DNA from: JAMXLO01 sp963696645
GTDB lineage: Bacteria; Pseudomonadota; Alphaproteobacteria; Acetobacterales; Acetobacteraceae
Assembly: GCA_963696645.1 (NCBI GenBank)
Contig: CAVOKY010000007.1
Coordinates: 1,426,001-1,490,000, forward strand
Direction of reading: 5' to 3'
DNA: 64,000 nucleotides
Position 1 is the stretch's first letter; every line of letters begins with the position of its first letter. The notes below the pieces were generated by a model. That model made no database searches, was not told the origin of the DNA, and saw only the letters and a program-made list of their open reading frames with translations. The translations under genes and the position numbers were made by a program. This document shows, one piece after another, positions 24,845 through 34,202 of this stretch.

Positions 24845-26388
24845 ATGGCAGATACTGCAGCCGGGCACGGCAATCCTCGCGTCGGTACTGACCGCCTTCA
24901 TCGTCCTCTTCGCGCTGACCTGCGTGCCGATCTTCCTGGTCGAAGTGCCGCTGCTCAATGACTATCCGCAGCATATCGCGCGCGTCTACATCCTCGCATT
25001 CCGGGACAGTTCTCAGTATCTCATGGAATATTATAAACCGGATTGGTCGTTCCAGACAAATCTTGCGATCGAGGCAATGCTGGTCCCGCTTGCCAGGTTC
25101 TTGGACATCGAAATCGCCGGCAAGATCTTCTTGGTATTGGTGCTGTTCAGTCTTGCAAGTGGCACGCTATTGCTACACCGCATTGTTCACCGGCGGTGGT
25201 CGATATGGCCATTCCTGGCGTTTTTCCTGCTCTACAATCAAATCTTCCTCGGTGGCATAGTCAGCTATCTGCTGATGCTCGGGCTTGCCCTATGGGCGTT
25301 CGCACTGTGGATCGTCCTGCACGAACGCCGGCCGCTGATTCGCGTGGTGCTATCGGTTCCGATCGCCCTGCTTCTGATGCTCGGACACCTGGGGGCCTTC
25401 GCCGCCTACGCGTTCATGGTGGTGGGATATGAGTTGTGGCAGCACTTGACGAGCCAGCGCCCTTGGTATTTTCCCGCCGTGGGAAATGCAATCGCTACCG
25501 CCATCCAGTTCGTCGTGGCTGCTGTGCTATTTCTGGCGGCGAGCGAGACCAGCGGCAACGCTGGCCGATTTCGCTATGACTTTGCCCAGAAACTCACCGC
25601 ACCATTCAACCTTCTGTATAACTATCACCTTGTCTTCGACGCAATCTGCTTTATCGCGCTGATCGGCATCGTGCTCGCTGGCCTGCTGTGTGGATGGGTG
25701 AAGTTTGCCAAGCCGATGTTGGGCAGCCTTGGGGTCCTGTCCGCGGCTTACTGCGCAATGCCGTACGTGATGTTTGGCAGCCACGGTGCGGATCGGCGAC
25801 TGACGATCGCGATTGCGCTCGTTGCGATTGCCGCGACCGACTGGCGGCCGAAGCGGATTGCCTGGCGACGTATGCTGGTCCTAAGCATGACGATGTTGCT
25901 GGCGGTTCGGATCGTCTTGGTTGGAGCGGCGTGGAAGGCGGCCGATCCGATATATCAGCAGTACCTGGCTGCGATTGATGAATTGCCCGCGGGGGCACGA
26001 CTGGCCGTCCTGGTAGCCCACAAATCATCGGAGACGCTGGAGAACCCGCCCGTCGAATTCATCGCGCAGTACCGCGATCATCCGACGCCAGGCGTTTGTG
26101 TCCTCTACATTCGCGATCCCCGGTGCCCAACCGTTGCGTTTCAACCACCCTTACGACGTGATCGCCGCTCGAGTGCAGTCAGTATACGACGCGGCCGAGC
26201 TTCGCCAGCTATGGCATGCCGATCCGAAGGTCCAGATCGGCCCCTTCCAGCAAGCCAGTCTCGGCGCTTATGACTACGTCCTGGTGATACATGCGGACGA
26301 TTTTCACCGGCCGTTTCCGGACTGGTTGAAGCCGGTGTTTGTCGGCACCGATTTTCAACTCTTCAAGGTTCGTGCGACATCCGGATAG
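24845..26388 (+). CDS. Polytopic membrane protein, frameshifted
   Basis: About 510 residues with at least eight hydrophobic helices (IFLVLVLFSLASGTLLLH, FLAFFLLYNQIFLGGIVSY, VLSVPIALLLMLGHLGAF) and a soluble C-terminal part. The periplasmic-type motif NDYPQHIARVY after helix one resembles GT-C or PMT-like proteins. Two one-base errors are visible. An extra G near 24866 separates an apt start, MADTAAGTAILASVLTAF, from the main frame. A shift near 26085 separates IAQYRDHP from FVSSTFAIPGAQPLRFNHPYDV, which runs to 26388. It is probably a lipid-linked sugar mannosyltransferase or related protein, but no family is certain. Confidence 0.6.
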
Positions 26389-26475
26389 GGCATTGGTGAC
26401 AGGACCGGGACGATCTGGCACTCCGACTAACAGCAACGGTTGATAGGGCCCGCCAAGACGACGCAACGAAGGCCG

Positions 26476-27498
26476 TCAGAGCATGCGTTCGACGGACTGC
26501 CGCTCATTGACCTCACTCGGAACAAAGCGCTCGACGAGATAGAGCGGACGGCGCTTGGTCTCGTTGAACACGCGTCCAAGATATTCGCCAATGACGCCGA
26601 GGGTAATTAGTTGCACACCGCCGAGAAACAGAATAACTGCCATCATGCTTGGATACCCGGCGACCGGATTGCCATACAGTAGCGTTCGGACCACCAGCTG
26701 CGCACCGAACACGGCTGCGAATAGTGCCACCGCGAGCCCAAGATATGTTGCGATTTTCAGCGGCATGACGGTGAAACTGGTGATGCCTTCAAGCGCAAGA
26801 TTCCAAAGCTTCCAGTAGTTCCACTTTGTCCTCCCAGCATAGCGTGGCGCACGATCGTAGAGGACCGCAGTGCTCGGGAAGCCAACCCATGCGAACAGGC
26901 CCTTCATGAAGCGATGTTGCTCGCGAAGTTGCAGGACGGCGTCCACCACTCGCCGGCTCATCAGCCGGAAATCCCCCGTGTTACGGGGGAGCTCCACGCG
27001 GCCAAGATGCGCCATCAGCCGATAGAACAGGCGGGCCGTCAACCGCTTCAACCACGTTTCGCCGTCACGCTCACGCCGCTCGGCGTACACCATATCGAAC
27101 CCATCCCGCCAGCCAGCCACGAGGGCAGGAATCACCTCAGGAGGATCTTGCAGGTCGGCATCGATCACGATCACCGCGGCGCCAATTGAGTGCTCCAGCC
27201 CGGCGGTGGTAGCGATCTCCTTGCCGAAATTACGCGAGAGATTGAGGATGGCCACTCGACGCTCGGTGCGTCGAAACGTCTCTAGCAGTTGCAGCGAAGC
27301 GTCGCGGCTGCCGTCGTTGACGTATACCGCTTCCCACGTTCCAAGCTGTTCCATCACCGCTGCCAGCCGGCGGTGGAACTCGGGCAGAACCTCGACCTCA
27401 TTGAACACGGGGATCACCACCGAAAACGTCGGTGCGCCTCGCTCGGTCTGACACAATTTCTGTAGGAGGCCCGTATCGCCCATGATGCTATCCTGCAC
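26476..27498 (-). CDS. Bactoprenol glucosyl transferase-like family 2 glycosyltransferase
   Basis: A 340-residue GtrB-type protein: GT-A domain with FSVVIPVFNEVEVLPEFHRRL, VYVNDGSRDAS, then IVIDADLQDPPEVIP, a DxD-like QDPP metal site, and FRLMSRRVVDAVLQLREQHRF; then two C-terminal transmembrane helices near residues 235-300. The group transfers glucose from UDP-glucose to undecaprenyl phosphate in the inner membrane for later transfer to O-antigen or other glycans. It is the third glycan-related gene in a row and converges with the membrane-protein gene. Confidence 0.85.
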   Translation of the reverse strand: MQDSIMGDTGLLQKLCQTERGAPTFSVVIPVFNEVEVLPEFHRRLAAVMEQLGTWEAVYVNDGSRDASLQLLETFRRTERRVAILNLSRNFGKEIATTAGLEHSIGAAVIVIDADLQDPPEVIPALVAGWRDGFDMVYAERRERDGETWLKRLTARLFYRLMAHLGRVELPRNTGDFRLMSRRVVDAVLQLREQHRFMKGLFAWVGFPSTAVLYDRAPRYAGRTKWNYWKLWNLALEGITSFTVMPLKIATYLGLAVALFAAVFGAQLVVRTLLYGNPVAGYPSMMAVILFLGGVQLITLGVIGEYLGRVFNETKRRPLYLVERFVPSEVNERQSVERML

Positions 27499-27669
27499 AT
27501 TGAAGCCGCCCGTGGCCGTAACTGGTTGCTGATGCGCCGGGTGGTCACGCAGGCATCGGGGAGATTACGCTACCAACAAACTCGCGTGCAACGATTGTGA
27601 CCGCTTACGACATCGACGACCAGTTTGCCAACCTGGACGCATGCGGTAACCATTGCGACCGAGCTCCAC

Positions 27670-28974
27670 CTACCCGATCTCCTCCAAACTGAACTGCTCC
27701 GCCTCTTCATCGTAGCTGAACAGCTCGGCGTAGCGGCCCCAGGCAATCACGGTGCGCAGCGTATCCTCCGCGTAGTCGGGCGACATATGGTCTTCCAACT
27801 CGTCGCGGAATCGCACTGCGGAGGCGCGGTGGTTCCAACGCTCCTCGAGCACCTGGCGGATCATACGCACCAGCGGCACCTGCGCCGTCAGCGCCGCAGC
27901 GAACAGGCGCTTGCGCTCCTCGGTGTCGGCGGCAACGAACCGTCGGCCCGCATCCGTAAGGTGGATGTCGCCTTCCTCCAGCACAGCGAAATGCAGCAAC
28001 TGCAACGTCTCGCCGAGCGGCAGCAGTTCGTCGGCCTCATACTGCAATGCGGCCGCCAGCGCCGGCAGGTCGGCACGACCGTTGTAGGGCGGCCCCGCCA
28101 GCGCCTCCATCAGACCCGCCATTTGGTTGGTCCCGACCCGCAGCAGCGGCGCCGCGATGCTCACCACCGGCGCGGCGGTCACCGCGCGCGGAACGGGGCG
28201 CCGCGTCATCAGCCCGTATATGTCGTCCACCAACTGCCGGAATGCAGTATCGAGCCGGTTGCGCGGATGTGGGAACGGCACCCGCAGCTCGCTCGCCACG
28301 CGGCCGGGGCTCGCCGCGAACACCAGGATGCGGTCGCACATCAGCACCGCCTCCTCGATGTTGTGCGTCACCATCAGCACCGATTTAACCGGCAGCTTGC
28401 CCTCCGACCACAGGTCGATCATGTCGGTTCGCAGGGTCTCGGCGGTCAGCACATCGAGCGCGCTGAACGGTTCGTCCATAAGCAGCAGGTCGGGATGCAC
28501 CACCAGCGCGCGCGCCAAGCCGACACGCTGGCGCATGCCGCCGGACAGTTCCTTCGGATAGGCGCTCTCGAAACCGCCCAGACCGATCAGGTCGATCGCC
28601 TCCTCGGCGCGTTTCCTCCGCTCATCGCGCGGCACGCCACGCGCCTCCAGTCCCAATTCGACGTTCTCCTGCACCGTCAGCCAGGGAAACAGGGCAAAAC
28701 TCTGGAACACCATCGCCACGCCTTCGGCGGGTCCTACCAACGGCGTGTCGCGCCACAGCACCTCGCCGGCAGTCGGCGTCAGCAGGCCGGCGACGATGCG
28801 CAGCAGAGTAGACTTGCCCGAGCCCGAGCGGCCGAGCAGTGCCACCATCTCGCCCTCGCGCAGGGTGAGATTGACGTCCTCCAGTACCACCAGGTCCGCG
28901 GTGGCATCCTTGTGATAGGCCTGCCTGCAGGCACGGACCTCGAGCAGGCGTTGCTGGCCGATATTGGTGTCCAT
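27670..28974 (-). CDS. ABC transporter ATP-binding protein, nitrate/sulfonate/taurine type with AAA-associated C-terminal domain
   Basis: A 434-residue ATPase. Walker A GRSGSGKST lies near residue 48, signature LSGGMRQRVGLARAL near 143, and Walker B DLLLMDEPFSALD near 164. A second domain of about 150 residues (AVLEEGDIHLTDAGRRFV and onward) follows, which matches the C-terminal regulatory domain seen in ATPases of the nitrate/bicarbonate family. It is 13 bases downstream of the permease gene, so both are cotranscribed. No substrate-binding protein gene is nearby. Confidence 0.85.
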   Translation of the reverse strand: MDTNIGQQRLLEVRACRQAYHKDATADLVVLEDVNLTLREGEMVALLGRSGSGKSTLLRIVAGLLTPTAGEVLWRDTPLVGPAEGVAMVFQSFALFPWLTVQENVELGLEARGVPRDERRKRAEEAIDLIGLGGFESAYPKELSGGMRQRVGLARALVVHPDLLLMDEPFSALDVLTAETLRTDMIDLWSEGKLPVKSVLMVTHNIEEAVLMCDRILVFAASPGRVASELRVPFPHPRNRLDTAFRQLVDDIYGLMTRRPVPRAVTAAPVVSIAAPLLRVGTNQMAGLMEALAGPPYNGRADLPALAAALQYEADELLPLGETLQLLHFAVLEEGDIHLTDAGRRFVAADTEERKRLFAAALTAQVPLVRMIRQVLEERWNHRASAVRFRDELEDHMSPDYAEDTLRTVIAWGRYAELFSYDEEAEQFSLEEIG

Positions 28975-28987
28975 GCGAGCCTCTCGT

Positions 28988-30715
28988 TCAGCCGAGCTTC
29001 AGGTGTCGCTCGGAATAGCCGTAAAGCGGCCGCCACAGCAGACGGTTGAACAGCAGTACGAAGACCGACATCACCGCCACGCCAAGCACGACGCGCGCCA
29101 TGTCGCCATGTTCGGTTGCCTCGGCAATATAGGCACCCAGGCCGTGCGCGGTGAGTTTCGTGTCACCCCATGATGCCACCTCAGCGACAATCGCGGCATT
29201 CCACGAACCGCCGGACGCTGTGATGGCACCGGTCACATAGTAGGGGAAGATGCCCGGGATCATTACCTTGCGCCACCACAGCCAGCCGCCGACGCGGAAG
29301 TTGCTGGCCGCCTCCTGCAAATCACCCGGAAACGCCGCGGCGCCGGCGATGACATTGAACAGAATGTACCACTGCGTCCCGAGCACCATCAGCGGCGTCA
29401 GCCAGATATCGGCATCCAACCTGAAGTACACAATGAACAGCACGAACGGTGGAAACAGCAGGTTGGCCGGAAACGCAGCGAGGAATTGCGCCAGCGGTTG
29501 CGCGCGACGCGCCCAGAGCGGCCGCAGACCGAGCCAAACACCGATCGGCACCCAGATCAGGCTCGCCAGCACCATCAGGATTGCCACCCGCGCCAAGGTG
29601 AACAGCCCGAGGATGAATGCCTCGCGCAGATCGCTCCAGCGCAGTTCGGCGGACACGAATGCGACGATCTTATTGAGCGCCCAGACAGCGACAAGTGCGA
29701 GCACCGCCAGGCAGATCGCATCGACCAGGCGCGATGGCGGCGTGTTGGCGGCGGCACGCCGGCGCGGCCGGATCGTCAACCGCCGGCCGCCAAGCCACAC
29801 GGCAGCATCGCCGACCGCATCGCCCAGCGCATTCAGCAACCGGGTGCGCCGCATCAACCGCAACATCCAAGGATCGGCGGCGGTGACGCCGGCCGTCGTC
29901 TCGAAGCGGAACTTCGACGACCAGGCGACCAGCGGACGGAACAGCAATTGGTCATATGCCAGGATGACCAGCAGCATCGTGACGATCGCGTAGCCCACCG
30001 CGAGAATGTCACGCTGTGCCAATGCCAGCGCGACGTATGAACCGATGCCCGGAAGGTTCCAGTTGTTGTCACCGACCGATATCGCCTCGGACGCAACGAC
30101 GAAGAACCAGCCGCCGGACATCGACATCATGGTGTTCCACACCAGGCCGGGTGTGGCGAACGGCACCTCAAGACGCCAGAAGCGTTGCCAAGGCGTGAGC
30201 TGAAAGCTGACCGCAGCTTCCATAAGATCGGCCGGCACCGTCTTCAACGACTGGTACAGGCTGAATGCCATGTTCCATGCCTGGCTGGTGAAGATCGCGA
30301 AAATCGCCGCGAGTTCCAGCCCCAGCACGCGGCCGGGGAACAGGTTCATGAAGAACACCACGGTGAACGTCAGAAATCCCAGGATTGGCACCGACTGGAG
30401 GATGTCGAGGGTTGGGATCAGGACCAGCGCGGCGCGCCGGCTTTTCGCTGCGGCGGTGGCATAGGTGAAGGTGAACAGCAGCGATGCCATAAGTGCTGCA
30501 AACATGCGCAGCGTGGTGCGCACGGCATAGTCCGGCAGGTTGGCGGGGTCCAGGCTGACCGCCAGCGCCTGGGGGTTGTCGATCCGCACGAAGGTGCCGC
30601 GGGCCACATGCGACACGCCGATCAGGACCGCGAACACCCAGAGGATGGCAGCGATATCCCATGCGTTCGGCAGGCGCCTTCCCTGGGTGAGGGCGGGGTG
30701 GATGGTGGCTGACAT
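28988..30715 (-). CDS. ABC transporter permease, two fused membrane units
   Basis: A 575-residue inner membrane protein with two copies of the binding-protein-dependent transport domain. The first spans about residues 80-275 (EAA loop around SLYQSLKTVPADLMEAA). The second spans about 355-565 (EAA loop near ELAIDPWLTPLMVLGTQWYI is not conserved in sequence but similar in layout; its family tail is IVAEVASWGDTKLTAHGLGAYIAEATEHGDM). Such duplicated permeases with a long ATPase are known for nitrate/sulfonate-like importers. Its own solute-binding protein is not in the window, so the substrate is unknown. Confidence 0.8.
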   Translation of the reverse strand: MSATIHPALTQGRRLPNAWDIAAILWVFAVLIGVSHVARGTFVRIDNPQALAVSLDPANLPDYAVRTTLRMFAALMASLLFTFTYATAAAKSRRAALVLIPTLDILQSVPILGFLTFTVVFFMNLFPGRVLGLELAAIFAIFTSQAWNMAFSLYQSLKTVPADLMEAAVSFQLTPWQRFWRLEVPFATPGLVWNTMMSMSGGWFFVVASEAISVGDNNWNLPGIGSYVALALAQRDILAVGYAIVTMLLVILAYDQLLFRPLVAWSSKFRFETTAGVTAADPWMLRLMRRTRLLNALGDAVGDAAVWLGGRRLTIRPRRRAAANTPPSRLVDAICLAVLALVAVWALNKIVAFVSAELRWSDLREAFILGLFTLARVAILMVLASLIWVPIGVWLGLRPLWARRAQPLAQFLAAFPANLLFPPFVLFIVYFRLDADIWLTPLMVLGTQWYILFNVIAGAAAFPGDLQEAASNFRVGGWLWWRKVMIPGIFPYYVTGAITASGGSWNAAIVAEVASWGDTKLTAHGLGAYIAEATEHGDMARVVLGVAVMSVFVLLFNRLLWRPLYGYSERHLKLG

Positions 30716-30806
30716 CTGGCTCGGTCGGGGGTTGCCGCGCGCCCTGTTACCCTGGTCCGGTGCGCCAAGTCACCCCCCGATCCCATGGCAATCGGATGAC
30801 AGTGGT

Positions 30807-31253
30807 TTAGTGGCCCGTACTGCCGAAGCCGCCCTCATTGCGGGTGGTGACCTCCAGGCTGTCCACCTCGTGCCAGCGGGCGCGCACCACCGGCGCCAGC
30901 ACGGCCTGGGCGATGCGCGCGCCACGTTCGATGGTGAACGGCACATCGCCGGCGTTCAGCACGATCACCTGGATCTCGCCGCGATAATCTTCGTCGATCG
31001 TGCCGGGACTGTTCGGCAGCACGATGCCGTGGCGTAGCGCGAGGCCCGAGCGCGGGCGGATCTGCATTTCGTAGCCAGGCGGCAGGGCGATGGCGAGGCC
31101 GGTGGGGATCAGCGCGCGCCTGCCGGGCTCGATGGTGACCGGCGCATCGACCGCTGCCAACAGATCCATTCCCGCTGCGCCGGCGGTGGCGTAGGCCGGC
31201 AGCGGCAGGCCGCTACTGTGCGGCAGGCGGCGGACGGCGATCTGGACTGTCAT
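30807..31253 (-). CDS. dut: Deoxyuridine 5'-triphosphate nucleotidohydrolase
   Basis: A 148-residue trimeric dUTPase that cleaves dUTP to dUMP and pyrophosphate, keeping uracil out of DNA. All five motifs are present: AGAAGMDLLAA (residue 25), RPRSGLALRHG (65), GTIDEDYRGEI (82), ERGARIAQAVLAP (107) and the flexible tail GGFGSTG at the C-terminus. It lies alone, 91 bases after the transporter operon start and divergent from the TauD remnant. Confidence 0.95.
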   Translation of the reverse strand: MTVQIAVRRLPHSSGLPLPAYATAGAAGMDLLAAVDAPVTIEPGRRALIPTGLAIALPPGYEMQIRPRSGLALRHGIVLPNSPGTIDEDYRGEIQVIVLNAGDVPFTIERGARIAQAVLAPVVRARWHEVDSLEVTTRNEGGFGSTGH

Positions 31254-31324
31254 GGCGGGATCATGCGGCCTTGGTGCGTCTTCGGCAATCGGCGTAGGCT
31301 CGGTGCAAGAACGAAGACGGCGCT

Positions 31325-31605
31325 ATGAACACGACCATTTCTGGCGTGGAAATATGTCCCATCCGAGGGCGTTTCGGCGCCGAGATCATCGCCTCGATCG
31401 GTCGGATGATCTGCCGGACGCGGAGTTTCGCCGCATCGCGCAGGCCAGGTTTGACGCGAGCTTCTTGGTCGATGTAGCGCGCCCAGCGGCCGATGTACAG
31501 CATGTCAATCTGGGAGAACGGGGCGCGGCGTCCTGCACATCACGTGGACATGATGCGGTGCTGTGGGACAATCGCGCCATGTCACACTGTGCGACGGGGT
31601 TCCAT
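31325..31605 (+). pseudogene. TauD/TfdA-family dioxygenase remnant
   Basis: An ATG at 31325 gives MNTTISGVEICPIRGRFGAEI. A one-base loss then moves the homologous continuation LDRSDDLPDAEFRRIAQARFDASFLV into another frame. After a large internal deletion HDAVLWDNRAMSHCATG appears, matching the C-terminal His-and-Arg region of alpha-ketoglutarate-dependent dioxygenases. It is fused directly to an IS110 C-terminal remnant. The gene cannot make an enzyme, since the central iron-binding HxD segment is lost. Confidence 0.75.
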
Positions 31606-31882
31606 CAGTTGAAGAGTTGGCGCGGACCGCAGAAGGCCATCTGCGCGGTCGCCTGCCCAATCCTCTCGGCGATCTGTGACATGCTGAAAACCGCACGCCG
31701 CACCATATCTCTGAGCCGAATACTTCGATTGCCGCTCGCCTGAAATCAAAGCCAGGCGTCTGGTCGCTCGCCGTGCCAGGCTCGGCTTCGACGTGAAACT
31801 CCAACCTCTCGCCGAATTAGCCTGATGCTCGCACTACGCTCCTATCATGGGGATGAATCGCGGCAGCCAGGGGTTTCTTGCT
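31600..31882 (+). pseudogene. IS110 transposase C-terminal remnant
   Basis: FHQLKSWRGPQKAICAVACPILSAICDMLK is nearly the same as the segment FNRLKSRRGPQKAICAVAASILTAIYHML of the complete IS110 copy. After frame loss, SPEIKARRLVARRARLGFDVKLQPLAELA and a stop follow. The right end, GGGTTTCTTGCT at 31871-31882, matches the end of the complete IS110 copy, and a REP-like repeat starts right behind it. Only the last 90 or so codons survive, so the rest of this older copy is deleted. Confidence 0.8.
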
Positions 31883-31984
31883 GGGAACGCAGCGACGCTG
31901 CAATCTCGCGCGTGGCCCCTGGGTTAGTTTGCCGCAGCCTGCCGTCCGATTTGACCCTAAGATTGCTTCGCCGCTTGCAATGAC
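31883..31984. repeat. REP-like repeat copy abutting the IS110 remnant
   Basis: After the IS end come GGGAACGCAGCGACGCTGCAATCTCGCG, a middle part, and the closing arm AGATTGCTTCGCCGCTTGCAATGAC. This is the same repeat as at 11759 and 51711, in the inverted layout. The final CAATGAC lies just before the epimerase start. Confidence 0.65.
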
Positions 31985-31997
31985 AGGTGTGTTGCGC

Positions 31998-32864
31998 ATG
32001 ATCACGTTGCTTGTGTTCGGGCTGGGCTATGTCGGGGCTGCCGTCGGCCAAGCTGCCAGCGCATCGGATTGCACCGTCGCGGGCACAACGCGCTCCCCCA
32101 ACGAATCGTCGATCAGAGCAATCGCGACCGTCGATTTCACGGCCGCCGCGTCAGCCGTGGCGTCAGCGACGCACGTCCTGTGCACTGCGCCGCCCGACGC
32201 AGCGGGCGATCCGGTTTTGGCGCGCCATGCCGACGCGATTGCGGCAGCGCCACGCCTGCGCTGGATAGGCTACCTTTCCACCACCGGCGTGTATGGCGAT
32301 CGCAACGGCGGCTGGGTCGATGAGGACACCGCGCCTGCGCCGACATCGCATCGCAGCCGTCATCGATTGGCAGCGGAGGAGGGCTGGCGGCGTTTCGCCG
32401 ACCGCCGCGCGGTCGACATCTTCCGGTTGGCCGGCATTTATGGCCCCGGGCGTTCGGCGTTCGACGATCTGCGCGCGGGAACGGCACGGCGCGTTATCAG
32501 GTCTGGCCACACGTTCGGCCGCATCCATCGCGACGACATCGTGCGCGCTGTGCTTGCAGCGATGTGTCAGGAACGCGAGGCCGGAGTGCGCGTGCTGAAC
32601 CTTGCCGATGACGAACCGGCGGAAAGCGCCGAGGTGGTGGCAGAGGCAGCACGGCTGCTCGGCATTGCGCCGCCGCCGGCCGTGCCGTTCGACGATGCTG
32701 TTGCCGCAATGAGCCCGATGGCGCGCAGCTTTTGGGCGGAACGTCGGAATGTGTCCAGCCAGCGGACACAGCAGGTACTCGGCCTACGCTGGCTCTACCC
32801 GAACTATCGCGAGGGGCTACGCGCCATCCTGGCCGAGCAGCGGACCGAGGGTACGGATCAGTAG
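31998..32864 (+). CDS. NAD-dependent epimerase/dehydratase-like extended SDR (YeeZ-type)
   Basis: About 288 residues. The nucleotide-binding start is TLLVFGLGYVGAAV, then LSTTGVYGDRNGGWVDE, a Tyr-containing SDR segment lacking a canonical YxxxK, and the family tail EPAESAEVVAEAARLLGIAPPPAVPFDDA. I chose the ATG at 31998 because the frame upstream runs through the repeat. It matches SDR-family oxidoreductases annotated YeeZ, whose substrate is not known. Its 3' end overlaps the convergent hydrolase gene by 48 bases. Confidence 0.8.
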   Translation: MITLLVFGLGYVGAAVGQAASASDCTVAGTTRSPNESSIRAIATVDFTAAASAVASATHVLCTAPPDAAGDPVLARHADAIAAAPRLRWIGYLSTTGVYGDRNGGWVDEDTAPAPTSHRSRHRLAAEEGWRRFADRRAVDIFRLAGIYGPGRSAFDDLRAGTARRVIRSGHTFGRIHRDDIVRAVLAAMCQEREAGVRVLNLADDEPAESAEVVAEAARLLGIAPPPAVPFDDAVAAMSPMARSFWAERRNVSSQRTQQVLGLRWLYPNYREGLRAILAEQRTEGTDQ

Positions 32865-33581
32865 TGCCAGGTCCTGTGGCCGCGACAGGCGATGGTCGCC
32901 GTCCTTCACCAGATGCACCTGCACGTCCTGGCCGGTCACCTGTTCGGCGATCCGCAACGACATTTCCCATGGCACATCCGGGTCCTGCTGGCCGTGCAGC
33001 AGCCGCACCGGGCAATCGATGGCAATCGGGTCACCCAGCAGCAACCGCGTGCGGCCATCCTCGATCAGTGCGCGGGTGATCGGGTAGGGTTCGCCGTACT
33101 GGCTCGGTGCGTGCAGGACTCCATTGCGCATCAGCGTGGCGCGTTCCTCGAAGGTCATCGCCTCCCACATCAGCGTCTCGGTGAAGTCGGGGGCGGCAGC
33201 GATGCCAACCAGCGCCGCGACGCGGTGTGGGCGCGCGAGGGCGGCCAGCAGCGCGATCCAGCCACCCATCGACGAACCGACAAGGACCAGCGGCCCATCG
33301 GTTTGCCGATCGATCACTTCAAGCGCGTCCTCGGCCCAGCGGCCGATGGTGCCGTCCTCGAACCGACCGCCGCTGGTGCCGTGGCCCGAATAGTCGAACC
33401 GAACAATCGCCTGGCCGCGCGCGGCGCAGAACGCGGCCAGCGCCGTTGCCTTGTCGCCGGTCATGTCGCTGCGGAAGCCGGTCAGGAACATCACGGTGGG
33501 ACTGCGACCGTCCTGTCGTGCCCAGGCCAGTTCCACGCCGTCGCCACGATCCAACCGTCCGGTGGTTTCCATGGTCGTCAT
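32817..33581 (-). CDS. Alpha/beta hydrolase
   Basis: A 254-residue serine hydrolase. The oxyanion turn is FLTGFRSDMTGDKA, FDYSGHGTSGG follows, the nucleophile elbow is VGSSMGGWIALLAA near residue 100, the Asp is in LLHGQQDPDVPWEM near 205, and the His is in VKDGDHRLSRP near 236, giving a Ser-Asp-His triad. It resembles carboxylesterase/palmitoyl thioesterase-like proteins. Substrate unknown. The start at 33581 overlaps the CcdB stop by four bases. Confidence 0.85.
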   Translation of the reverse strand: MTTMETTGRLDRGDGVELAWARQDGRSPTVMFLTGFRSDMTGDKATALAAFCAARGQAIVRFDYSGHGTSGGRFEDGTIGRWAEDALEVIDRQTDGPLVLVGSSMGGWIALLAALARPHRVAALVGIAAAPDFTETLMWEAMTFEERATLMRNGVLHAPSQYGEPYPITRALIEDGRTRLLLGDPIAIDCPVRLLHGQQDPDVPWEMSLRIAEQVTGQDVQVHLVKDGDHRLSRPQDLALLIRTLGPLLGQDGA

Positions 33582-33889
33582 ATCCCGAAGAACAGCCAGT
33601 CCAGCGCACGGGTAATTTCGTCGCGGTACGACGCCAGCGAGCCGACGGCAGTGCGCAATTGGTTGCGCGGCAGTGCGCTGATAAGGGGAAGGGCAACGGC
33701 ATACTGATTGCCATCATGTCCGATCAGAGGCAGCGCTCGGCTGGTTGCACTTGCTAATGGGCCGCTGTGCGGCGCGACCGGCGCGATCAACCGGGTCTCG
33801 CCTTCGGCAATGTCGGCCTGCAGAACGACGACAAACGGAAAGGCTCGCCGGCTACGGGCGATAGGATTGGGGAACAACTCATGCTGCAT
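33578..33889 (-). CDS. ccdB: CcdB-family toxin
   Basis: About 103 residues. Family features are FPNPIARSRRAFPFVVVLQADI at the start, LIAPVAP and LPLIGHDGNQYAVALPLISALPRNQLRTAVGSL in the middle, and the C-terminal DEITRALDWLFFGI; the tail W-F/G region contacts GyrA in plasmid CcdB. The ATG at 33889 lies inside the end of the antitoxin gene, so translation is coupled. Whether this chromosomal copy poisons gyrase is inference from the family. Confidence 0.85.
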   Translation of the reverse strand: MQHELFPNPIARSRRAFPFVVVLQADIAEGETRLIAPVAPHSGPLASATSRALPLIGHDGNQYAVALPLISALPRNQLRTAVGSLASYRDEITRALDWLFFGI

Positions 33890-34160
33890 GTTCGGAACCT
33901 TCGGGCGATGTGCTTTCATTGGCCCAGTCGTCAAATGGCATGCCGTGGATTGCGACGTATTCGTCCACCATCCTCATGGCCTCGCGAACCTCATCCCGGA
34001 TCTTCGCCTTCTCGGCTTCCTCGAACGCCCTTATCACCGCGGCTTCGGCAGTCCGTGAGATGTTGATGCCAAGCGCTGAGGCCTTGGCCACCAGATCGGC
34101 ATTCAGCGTGACGCTGACGGTCTTGCGGCGCGCGTTGAGGTCGTATAGTGGTCTTTGCAT
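33879..34160 (-). CDS. ccdA: CcdA-family antitoxin
   Basis: A 93-residue protein. Its N-terminal ribbon-helix-helix domain RKTVSVTLNADLVAKASALGINISRTAEAAVIRAF binds the operator, and its disordered C-terminal half, including WANESTSPEG, would wrap the toxin. Order and overlap (11 bases) with the CcdB gene follow the standard ccdAB layout. It is divergent from the GT4 gene. Confidence 0.85.
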   Translation of the reverse strand: MQRPLYDLNARRKTVSVTLNADLVAKASALGINISRTAEAAVIRAFEEAEKAKIRDEVREAMRMVDEYVAIHGMPFDDWANESTSPEGSEHAA

Positions 34161-34202
34161 AGGGAAAACTCCGCCGGTAAGAAAACCCGTGGATAACTAA
34201 CC

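Noticed and set aside
31252..31743. Intact-looking 163-residue protein
   Set aside because: It is a chimera of TauD and IS110 remnants with frame changes, not a real gene.
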